Assembly (NCBI GenBank): GCA_948470475.1 | Contig: OX419339.1 | Coordinates: forward strand, 8,103,685 to 8,167,684 | Source: Galaxea fascicularis | Taxonomy: Eukaryota; Cnidaria; Anthozoa; Scleractinia; Euphylliidae | Direction: 5' to 3' | DNA length: 64,000 nt | Shown: one piece after another, positions 13,409 through 25,400 of the stretch | Position numbering within the stretch: position 1 is the stretch's first letter | How the letters are laid out: every line of letters starts with the position of its first letter | Notes under the pieces: generated by a model | The model's input: the letters and a program-made list of their open reading frames with translations, nothing else | Database searches by the model: none | Told to the model about the DNA's origin: nothing | Made by a program: the position numbers and the translations under genes

Positions 13409-16400
13409 TGTTTGTTCGTTCGTTCGTTTATTTATTTATTTATTTATTTATTTATTTTTCATTGTGCAATCTAAATGTGGTGAACAAACTAATGCAACAG
13501 TCGCTTCATAGGGAAACGTGCCTTGCCAGGGCTGTAATGGAACGCGTCAAATGATCGAGCAAGTTTGCCATTAACTTAGTTCTGGTTAACTTATTTTCAG
13601 TGTCAATAAAGAAGAAAACCGAAATTCCTTCATCTCGCCACATCATTGAAAAGCCCTCTGTTTATTATGTGACTCTGAAAGTCAGGAACCGTGCGGGCAA
13701 AAAGTCCGTAATTGCTCCCAGCCACAAGGGGCTCAACCAGGGATTCCATATCAACACTGGCTCGATTATGAAAATCACACGAGAGTTCCAAAGTGCTGAG
13801 CCCCTGATCTTGAAGGCCTTTGATCCAGACTCGCACTCTACGATGATGATTAACAATCGCAAGAGCATCGTCGTGAAACCTGCTAAATTTAAAGGCAAAG
13901 TGACAGACGTTGTGATATCACCGCTAAGTAAGTGCTATAAGTATGTCGTTGATGTTTTACCCTTTAACTCTCAAGCCCTAACTATTAATCCTCCTTACTA
14001 GCTGCTATACAGTTCGTGTACATTAGTTAAGATAATTTCGGGTTATGTCGAGATGACACCCTCTGGATGATAAATTTGAATATTCTCATCCCCTGTCTCC
14101 TCGGCAAGGTATTAATATTTTAGGAAGTTGCATGCTAATCCCCTGTGGGAGTTTGAAGGGTTAAATCTCTTTTCAACTGAGTTTCGTTAAACCAAAACCA
14201 AAGCAGTAGTGATTGCTTTTATTTAAACAGGGTAATTCCTTCGGTAATTCTAAAGACAAAATACTGTTATCAACGGAAGCCCTCAGAAAACTAATCCGGC
14301 CAATCATGACCGACGCAAACAGCGATATGAGTCAAACAGAATTTGTAGCAATAATATGAAGGCGGGAAAATGCGCCGTGCAAGTCACGATGGGTTTTGGT
14401 TTTGCTTTTCAATGGCAGAGAAAGAACCGCGAGTGTTGTAAAGTCGTAAGTGAGCGAAAACGAAAATCACCCCGTTGAAACCCACTCTATTCGTTCCATG
14501 TTGATCCAAAAAGTTGTTTGGTAACGTTAAGTTTTCTTCTCCATGTAATTTAAACTCTAACTTGGTGTCTCAGGATCAAATCGCCTTTAATTTATGCTGC
14601 TGGTTTTATCTTGTCATGATAAGCTGGCTCCTATTAAAGTGTATAGGCCCTTCAATATTAGCTTTTAATCAAAGCAATCGAGCTACAGGCTAGGCTTAGA
14701 GACAGAAACATGTTAACATAGGTCTAATTGGAACTCTTCCCCGAAAAGCACGTAAGGATTGACAGAACTTCGGATGTCCGTTAGTCTCAATTTTTTCCTT
14801 TCCCGCTTATTGAGGTGCTTGTGTTTTCGTCCCTGTTTATAAGATGGACCACTAGGACCAGAAGAGCATTTCATTACATTGCTTCTGCACAACAAGGTTG
14901 GCCGCGAAATCAGAGTCCAGCCGTCCAGAGGTCGCAAGGGCGGCTATGTCGTACCGAAAAATGGGTTCCTAAAAGTGTCTATGATATTCCCCAAGAGCAG
15001 CACTGTATCCGAGCCTGTTACATTTGACGCAAAGGATCTGGAGACTGAAAACGACCTGGAGATTAATGGTGACGTCAACAAGGTGGCTATCACGCCTGGA
15101 GAGTTCCCGGATGAAGTAATCAATATGACTATCACTGCCCCTGGTGAGTATGATAAGAACCAGGGCCCGGTTGTATTAAGCATCTGACGGTAGTGACAGT
15201 TTTCACATTCGAGGCCTATATCTTGGTTGGGCCAGTTGAACCAAATGGCATAACTGCTGGTATTGGACTGAAGAGAAGGTCAAGAAGGAAGCTTATTTTA
15301 TCGTGAAATCAGAGCTACAAATGATTCGGTCGTTGGACAATGTCCGACTAAAATCGGCCCGTGTCTGATGAAGTATTAACTTTACCAATAAATAATGATA
15401 AACGTCGGACCACATTTCTGTTTTGTCCGACCAAAGTAGAGACTTCGTCGGACATATGTCCTTTCAAGAAAGAAAAATCATTTGCGGCCCTCCTAGACCT
15501 CAATGACTTTATACTAATTTTATATTCTTTTCTTTACAGCACCTTCGATCAAACCTGTCCACTCATGGTCGATGCTGTCAGTGAAAGACAGCCGAATACC
15601 CGGTAACCACCTGCAACGAGCCGGCAAACTCTCAGACAACAGTATCATTTTCCACGCGCGTCATCCGAACTCCCCATCCACGCAAGAAATCCCTGGCAAT
15701 CCGGACCTAATCACCCACGGAGAAATGACCGTATCTGACGGGGGTTTGACCTTTGACGGACAGGATTCTTACGCTGTGGCACAAATTGCCCCTGACGACT
15801 GCGTTATTAACCCTGAACAGTGCGCGGATGGACTATCTTTCGGTATGAAACTCAAGTTTGACAAGTTAGGCGAGGAGGCGGAGCCGCGATACATTGTGGA
15901 CACCGGTGCTCACGAACAAGGCATGCGCGGATTTTCGTTGTACACGAAGCGAGATAATTTGGTCGCTTTGTTGAGGACTGCTGATAGGGAATGGACGGTG
16001 AGTTTCATTAACGTGTCATTGATGAACACTTCATTAGTCAGCATAAGGATTGTTTTAAATTCAATGTTGTCGGATTGAAATTCATTAAACAAGGACTACA
16101 AGATGCGTGTCCAAACATGAAGAGGTCTCTTTTTTATCAGCTAGAAGTCTACACAGTTTGCTATACAAATACACTATTTAACCAGTGACTACAAATATAT
16201 AACATTTAGCTTCCACCCGATTACACTGCCTCTTTGCACTGCCGTTGAATTAGTGGGAAAAAAAAAGGAAACCTCCCCTTTCGTTTAGCCAAGTCCGTTT
16301 TATACCCTTATTCACGTCACCAGGTCAAAAGCCCTACTGTTCTTAATGACTGGGTGTATGTCATGGTAACATGGAATAAAAAGGAAGGCATGAAAATGTA

Positions 16401-19400
16401 CTACAATGCACAGCTGCGGGTTCACGATACCACAGGCAAACCAGTTTCTACCACCACAGTCAGCCCATACAAAAACAACTTTTTGATTGGTCGAGAAGTG
16501 GGAAACGACGGCCCGTTCCACCCAGGGAAGTTTAACATGGCCTCTTTAACGACCTTTGCTGGGCGTTTGGCACAAGACGATGTCAATGCTGCTTATATAT
16601 TTTTCTGGAGTGGTCGTAAGTATAATCTCCAATGAATTCAGTGAAATGTGGTGCTTTTAACCACTTACAATTAAATGCTTATCGCCAGAATGAGACCCTT
16701 GCAGCTGGTCAGTCACATTGTGCGAAAACGCCATCCTGGGCTGCAAGCAACGCACAGGGGCGAAACAAGCAGAGAGCTAACATCATTTAAAATGGTACTT
16801 TTCTTTGTTTGTTTTGTCCTAGTGCGTTGTTTGCGGCCAAGCATGGCGTTTCTTTAATTACGTGACTGACCAGCTGCGAAGGGCCCATTCCCAATCTGGA
16901 CGCCCAATCCCGAAATCGCGATGAAACAAAGTCTATCAAACAGAGTCCATTTTGGAAACTATTTTCTGCTCCTTCACTTCCTTGTTCGTTCTCTTTATCT
17001 GTGATATTCTTCAATACGCTTTTCATTAAAATATTCACATATGGCCGGTGGAAATTCAGAGCACTTTCACAGGTGTCTTCAATATCTCAGTTTAGAGCGA
17101 CGAACAGGTCGCGGCCCATTAACCAGTTCACGGATCAGTCGGTGACTTTGGTGGTCTAAGAATGGCGAGGTCGTTATTTAACTGTACCTTTGGAATCATT
17201 CGGTGACTTTTAACACACCATTTTGGTAACGATTATTTCTAAGTGGATTGCGGGTAGATGCAGCTCTTTGTGGGTGCAAACGGCCAGTTTTGGAGGTAAT
17301 TTGAAATTGTTTGACCGTTTACCACGGCTCACACAAAGGACTGGATCTATTGGCAGTTGACTTGGAACTGATCATTGGTAAAATGGTATATCGTGTGTCA
17401 TTACACAGAATTTCATTCTTGTTCTCTTCGTGCAACCGTCCTGTTCATTTAATGTTTCTCTTTTTCCTTTCGCAGTGTCTGCTAAAATCTACTACGCCTC
17501 CCTGTGTGTCACAAATGAGGTTGGTCGTACAATCACTCTCAAGCCAGACAAGGGGAATCCCAAGGGGTTTGAAATTGTTCCTGATTCCACCCTGGAAGTG
17601 ACACTAATGTCCATGTCTACAGACGGTGCACCCATCAAGCCTGTATACTTCACTGCTGAAGACAAACAAACCGCCACTCGTCTAAGGATCAACGACTTTG
17701 AAAAACCTTTTCCGGTGACGCCCAGGGACGGACGCAAGCCCTGTAAAACACTCATCATTACTGTGTCTCGTAAGTGTGCAATTTTATTAAAACGTCGGTC
17801 CGGTTATTTTGCCAGTCGAATTTCAGTCGGGGCTTGGGAAAACCCCGTAGTAAACCAATCAATTGATTCCTTCCAACTTCCACCAGTGTCGCAACTGGTA
17901 TATAGTTATAACTTGGGACACATTTAGCTATTAGGATGTCCCACTGGTAAAAATTATGGTCTGTTTTTTGTTGTTGTTTTTTTTTTTTCACGTTCGTCTT
18001 TGTTTTTTGAACGCTCATTGCATCGCCGCGCGGCAGGAACCTGCTCTTTCTAATTTAGATTTCACAACAAACTCAACAGCAGTTGTTTTGCAAAAATAAA
18101 AATCTAGTGTTTTCCGACTGTTATAAAACTGCGCGTCTGCGATGTGGAATAAACAATAAACACGTTCCCCGCGCTAGCTGGCACGTAGTTATTTACGCAG
18201 CTGGAATGCAGCATGCACTAGTGTCCGTCTTTGGTTTGTCTATAGCGTTGTCATTTCCCAATTGAAAAATTTCCAGGTTCGTGTCTGGTGATGTAGTAGG
18301 CAACCTCTGCCAACCTCATCTTACGGCTTTCACTGATACCCTCTTACCTCATTCGTGTGTTTCATTCATTTCTAATACACAGCAAATACTTTTCCACTAC
18401 AGCACCAAAGCTGCGTTACAAGAAAATGTGGTCCTTTCGCAAGCTGGAGAATGGGCACCTTGTTGGGGATGATCCGGTCCCGGAGTCCCATGGGGCTATA
18501 GTTCCCTTAGAGGGAGGGCTGCTCTTGAACGGCAATGACTCTTGGCTGGATATGGGAAACTTTGAAGGTCAGTAAAATTCGACTCTTCCTTCACAGTAAA
18601 CTGTTTTTTTTTTTTGTTCTTTTTTTCTCCACGGAATGGCGGACTACTTGCGGTAAGTAAGACTCAGAGGTTTATTCAATGACATTTTCTTGAGCGGTGA
18701 ATAATGGAAAGAGTTGATCATGAAAAAACGTACTGTGAGAAAAATCTCTGTTTAGCAAAAGCAAATTGAAATAAGCACGGAGAGTATACGCTCACAGGAG
18801 AGGTCAGTGATATGCAGCTTTGTCCATCGCAGGATTTTTAAAAATGGCATCCACTGTTCGTCTTTCAGCCTTTGTGCAGCATAGGAGATAGTTGTACAGA
18901 ATAGTCCACGCCTAGTGTCAGAATTATCGAAGAATTGTTGAATTTCATCATAGTGTTTGTGAGCTAACCACTAGCCATGTAAACCCTGCGATATCTCAAA
19001 TGTTTTTTTTTCCCATGCGTTTTAGGTGAATGCTTGAGTAATCCCGACAAATGTACCGCCGGACTGACGTTTGGCGTCAGATTCAAACTGGATGACGCAG
19101 CTAATGATTACAAGGACGAGCCTCATTACATCGTGGACAGCGGTGGCTCTAGTAAGGAGTCACGTGGCTTCACGCTCTTCCTTAAGGACGGTAAACTCTA
19201 TGCAGTCGTCTCGGTGCCCGATGAAGTATGGAGGGTAGGTTTATACCGTGATATGCTTCTTTGCCGTAGCAGCAGCATGCGGTTTCATGCGGGGACAAGG
19301 TCTTCCAGATTTGTTTTACATACAACCCTTTCAATTTTGTAGGACGCTTTTAATTCTAGCTTTGTCTTGGCTACGCGTCGTCTCACTTACATCTGCAGTC

Positions 19401-22400
19401 AGTTCTGTGATACCATTGATGATCACACAGACAGCCATTACAAGGAATCGTTGCCAAATGATTCGCTCGCTACAACCAGTATATGAGCTGGTATTCCTCC
19501 GCTACTTTGTCATTCCATGATATAAAAACAGGTCACAGCTAGCATTTCAAGTTTTAGTTAGTTTTTCGCTCTCTCGGAACCGTCAGGCAACCCTTTTGTG
19601 ATCCCTCATTTCACGGCGTACTTGTACTCATACTCAGCTTTTATTTCTTGACAGGTTGAATCAGACTTTGAACTCAATGCCTGGCAATACGTCATGGTGA
19701 CCTGGGCACGAGAGAACGGCTTGGCCTTGTACATTAACGGTACAGAGATTGCGCGTGCGCGAGGTTACATGCCGCAAGAAGGGGACCATGATAAAGACGC
19801 CTACACGAGGCTCATCGTGGGACGTAGTGCGGGAGGGGCACCGTATGGTTACACCAGGATGGTCACATCCTCCCTCGTGTTCTTTGATGCAGAGGTACCA
19901 GTGGCGAGCGCCAAGGATGTGTTCCTGTATTTCTCTAGCAATGGTGAGAGCGATACAAGCCTTTGGACTCTCAGATTCATGTCAACCCATAGTGTTATAC
20001 GCTCTGTTGCATGTGATAACCACGCTTTACGGTAGAGCTCCAACCCGTGTGTTTTGAATGAAACCAGTGCTTAGTGTTGCAGTGGTGTTAAAAAAAATCT
20101 ACTCGTTCAGTGGTGCTGTGTAACCCTGGATATCTTTAAATCGAAATTTTGTTTCGACCTTGAAAGTTCTTGCACTGCAAGTCAATTGGGTGTCCATTTC
20201 GTCAAGACCACAAACCTACGTTCTTTCCAATGTGGAATCCTTTTGCAAGCGATCGACTCTGATGATGCGGAGAGAGCTTTTTTTTTCGAGGAATTTAGCT
20301 GTAACCGTTTTCCATATCTATTCCACAGTTGAATCGTCCTCATCGACTCGCTTCGTGAAAGTTCGCTTTGACAACAAAGCAGGGACACAAGTGAAAGTTA
20401 TTCCCAGCAAAGGGCAGAACAAGAACGAGGGATACACTGTGCAGCCACACATGACGTTGGACTTGAATTTTGAGGAGAAAGGCCAGCAAAATGACATTCC
20501 CATAGAGTTCAAAGTGGACAATCCGTGGTCGACTGGTGACAAGCTCCTTATGAATGGACAACAGGGCAGCGTCACAGTGGTACCCAGTCCTAACAAGGAT
20601 GACATCAAGCTCGTGACAATAACAGCAGCCTGTAAGTATATTGGTGCCTTGACTTTCTCTCGCTGTCTGTGGTTATATACACGAAGTGACTTTGGAGGTC
20701 CATTGATCTTGGCCGAAATATTTCCCAACAATCATTCATTTCTTATTAATGGTAAAACGAACTTAAATCGTGAACAACCAGCGCTCGCAGTACAAACGTC
20801 TAGAGAGGAAGGGTAGCACTGAACATACGCTAATACTAAAAAGCCTATTGCGTTCATTTTTCAGTCCGCTGTCTTGAGCCTGATGGTTTATTTAAGGATC
20901 CCACCGACAACACTCACTACATTCATTGCCACAAGGGCGAGCCACACACGATGGTTTGCCCAGACGAGATGAGTTGGGACGACTCCAAAAAATCATGCTT
21001 TGGCGAAGGTGCGTGAAATCCGCTACACGTCAAGTTTGTTTCTTTGCTCCTAGACGGCAAAACCGTTATTATAACGATAACGTGTTCTTTACAGAATGTG
21101 TTTAATTTATTCCCTTCAAATGAACCAAGTTTTTTGCTGTAATCCAACCAAAGTCATAAGCGATTCAAACGTACGACATCTTGTTACAACCTCTTATATC
21201 TAAGTGCATTTTGCCAACAGGTCGAGAATCAGCATTCAATGAATCAGTTTACTACTTTTACATCAAGTTCACTAACAACGCCGGGAAGGACGCAGAAGTC
21301 GTTATCCCCGGAACCAAGAAGTCCAACGCTATTCCGTCTGGGAAATCTCTCTCGCTTAAGTTCTCCAGGTTCAAGATGGAGCCAGCTGCCTTCGTTGCAC
21401 TCACCAAACCGTTCAAGGAGCTGCTGTTTTTAGAAAAATTGCCCATTTTAAAACTTCAACCCGATTCAGACCCCGACAAGATCGTACCCGTCACCATCAC
21501 AAATCCTCGTAAGTTTTTGTTCAGTGCAATTTCTAAAGGCCGTATTATCTGCTTGTGGCCTTATCGTTCTAACCAATAGTGCACTCACTACTGCTTTCTC
21601 TTCTTTCTTTCAGCGTATTACTATACCATTACAACCAAGACTGGAGCTAAATACCAGGCGGGTACGGACGGCAAAGTATTTGTCCGTCTTATCGGTGACC
21701 GGGGCTCCACGGACAAGGTACCGCTGACTTCTAACCTTCCCGCTGGCACTCAACACTTTAAGGCCGGACAGTAAGTGCGCCATCTGTATTCACTACCTGA
21801 AGAAATGTTTGCTTTGAGGTCGCTTGAACAGACACGATATTTTTAAGGCCTTTGTTGTCTTAGTAATAATTGACTATTGTTCTTTTTTTGCAGATTGGAC
21901 TCATTCCGAGTGGCAGCTTCAGATGTCGGATTAGTGACTAACGTGGTTTTGGAGATGTACAATTCTGGGCAGTCATCAAAGAGATGGTTCTTAGAGAAGG
22001 TAATCTGTACTCTAAATCAGGGCTTTGCTCTAGCGGAGCCCCGTTTGCTCCGGACGATTTACCTTTGCCTTTCGGCCATCAGCAAATAGTGTTGGTTTCT
22101 GCACCAAACGTATATGCTAGATCTCATGCAAGAGTTTCGAGGTTCCAAGGGTTGCAGGGTTTCAGATTTCGCGGTTTCAACTTCTATTCTGGGTCTCGGG
22201 GGTTTCGAGGGTTCTTTTTAGTCTCCCAACTTCTTTTCTCAGAGCACAGCGTTGTTAATGTTCTCCAAATCTTGAGCTTTCATTTGTGCTCAACTGCTCA
22301 TGCATACGGAAAAGTTAAGGCCTTTCTTCCGTCCACATAAGTATTGTGTTGTTGTTGTTGTTTTAGATTTCAGTTAAAGACATGAAGGGAAGAAGGTATG

Positions 22401-25400
22401 AATTCCCTGTCAATGATTGGGTCGATACCAAGGAAGGGCTGTTCGCACAAAAGGAGTTTGCTCTCTCTTCAAATGGATTCTACGACGAGCCACCAAGACC
22501 GCCATCTAAATCAATCCAGTTGGGTATGAGTCACTTGTGACTTACTTTGTCTAGCAGTCATGTTTTGACATCGCAGTTGAGTTGGAACTCTTTTCGTCGT
22601 GGCGCGGTATTCTTAAGCTTGTATGAGTTCTTATGTCGTGGACTTCTTAACACCTTCTAACACGTTATTAAAGTAATATTTTTGTGTTACAGTCTGAGTG
22701 CTAATAGTCCATTTTACAATTGCATGCTCAGTGACATGATCTTATGCTAACTAGTCCACATTTGCACGAGAAAAACAGAGGGGTTTGTATAAAAGGGTCA
22801 TCTCCAGTCTCGTTTCTACTGGAAGGCTAGGTCACTGAGCACACAACTGTTAAAAGAACTAGTCATTCTGTTCAGGTACCTCTTTCAATTGGCCATATTC
22901 GTATTCTCGGTATTGAACTGGATCTAGCATGAAGTGGAGGCTCTTGCGGGGGAATCTTTTCGTATGAAAATGTATTCCCCCGTAAGAGCCTCCACTTCAT
23001 GCTAGATCCAGGTCAATACCGAGAATACGAATATGGCCTATTACAGCGCATTGTGCTTACTAAGTAGTGTTGTGATGAACTCGTTTCGCTATTTGACAGA
23101 TGACTGTACTGATCTGTGTCTACATGGTGGACGCTGTGTTCTGGGACAATGTGTTTGTCCTTTGAATTACGAAGGAGAACACTGTGAAAAAGGTAAGGTG
23201 TGATCACCATCTAACCTCAGTCTCCTTACGATATCACTAGTTCGTCAACAGTACGGGGCATAAGAATATAGGGAATGACCATCAGGGATCAGTTGAATTT
23301 AAACAAATTCTGTCTACGTGTAAGATACGAAAAATTAAAAACGCAACATCCACATACAATCGTTTTTTCCTAGTAAAGTAGTCAGACGATCGTTCCCTTT
23401 GTTTCTTATAACCTGTTTCACGCGTTCTTAAAACAATTTTGTGATTTTGTTACCTTCAGCCATTTGTGCAACGTCCTGTTTCAACGGTGGTGAATGCGGA
23501 GATCCTAGCTTGAATAACTGTTCTTGTCCGCTGGGTTTCAACGGTTCATTGTGTCAAAAACGTGAGTATTTACCCTTTTTTTTTCCTTCCATTTTCTCTA
23601 AAAAGACAAAGACAGACCAGACGCATTCTCGCCATAGTTACAGCTTCGGTGCTTGTCAAAGGATAAATTCAACTGCCACTGTTTTTACTTGAGTTATATC
23701 TTTTTTTCCTACTTCAGCTGTCTGCAACAACTACTGTTTCCACAACGGCGAATGCACGGAGCCAGAGAGATGCACTTGCCCTCCTGGGTATAGTGGCAAG
23801 AGATGTGAAACATGTAAGTTTCCGCTTGTATCATTCTAACCTTTGTTCTTGCCATGCCGGATGCTCCTTTATACCGAGTATAGTTTATTCCCGGTGTTAA
23901 GACAATAGGAAGTGGCATAAACGGACGCCATTCTCCTTACTGATCAGCACTCTCGCAACTCCAGGAACAGACAGTAATATACAACACATTAGTAGAGGGT
24001 ATTGTCCAGAAAAAGATTGAACGCCTTGTGAGGTTAAAATAATGTAGGGATTTTCTCATAATTCTGGTAATTTTCAAACAAGCCATTTATTAATAGGTAG
24101 CGTTGTCAAAAATATTTTAAGTATAAAGAGAATCTAGGAAAGTAGACGGCACTCGGGGCGGGGGGGGGGGGGGGGGGTAACAATGCTATTTTTCCTCTTC
24201 ATTTTCTCATTTTACTGGAGAATCGTACCCGACGAAACTTGGAACGTAGATAGCGATATCGCCGGCCGGTCGCCGGAGCTTTTTGACAGAGTAGAGACCT
24301 TGATGAACAGTGTTTCGGCCTAGTTTTCTGTTATTATCATCATGTAGAAACTTTCTCTTACAATCGCTGCATTGTGTGAACCTCATAAGGCGTCTCATCT
24401 CCCAAGTGGACTCTAGACGCTAACCATAACTGATAAGTGAATGAGAAAAAGAACTGGCGTAAAACGTCAATCCTCTGTGTTATGTCCCACAGCTGACTGC
24501 AAGCCAGACTGTCTTAACGGTGGGACTTGTAACAATGGCACTTGCGAATGTCCACCAGGTTACTCAGGACCAACATGTAGAATTGGTAAGTAGCTGAGCC
24601 CGCCCTTTGGATGGAAATCGTACACTCCTTTTAGTTCTCATGCAAATCCGAAACTCCACAATGAAGAAAGCTGTATATCAATTTAAAGACCTACGACACA
24701 TGATAATGTGCGCGCCGAAATTTGTTGCGTCGAGTTGCAAGTAGCAAGTGTTTTCCTCGCTACTGTGTTTGGTGTCTGCTTGTCCTTCAGCTTCACAATT
24801 TGTTTCCTAAACCTTGGTTTCTAAATTCCCCTTCTACAAGTATTACATGGAGGAAATTAAGTTCTTAAAAAGGAATTCTCAAATTATGTTAACTTTTCTT
24901 TTGTTTTGTTTTGTTTTTCTATTCTTTTTTTTGCAGGGAGTCTCTGCGCCCTTCCTGCTGATAATGGCCCTTGTTTGTCGGAGATTCAAGATGCCCTTTC
25001 TTTCAAGAGGACTAGCATCACATTGGCTTGCGCCAGTTATTTATCCGACTTACGGAGCAGTTGTTCGTTCAGAAATAGCTCATCCAACTTTGAGGAATGC
25101 ACACACATATGTGGTAGGTTCAACGTCTTTTTTACGGCTGTCTTCAGTGTTATGTGGAGATGGCGACGACAAATACCAGAAATGGGGACAGCGGCAACGA
25201 CAGTGCTTATGGTTATGCATTTTATGTAGTGCCAGCATATGCGTTCATAGCGTTTTAATTTTAATCAGAAAGACGCTTTACCATGTAGTAGTTCTCGATC
25301 GCTTAGTGGAATAGCAAAATAATTGTCGACCCTTGCATCTTTTTCGGCATTCGCGCGCGTTCTGCCATGTATAGCACGCCGACTGTCGAAACCTCAACTC

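Noticed and set aside
24814..25314. Open frame of 166 codons over the Kunitz1 exon
   Set aside because: It is a different frame from the Cys-spaced Kunitz frame and runs through the splice sites; a shadow.
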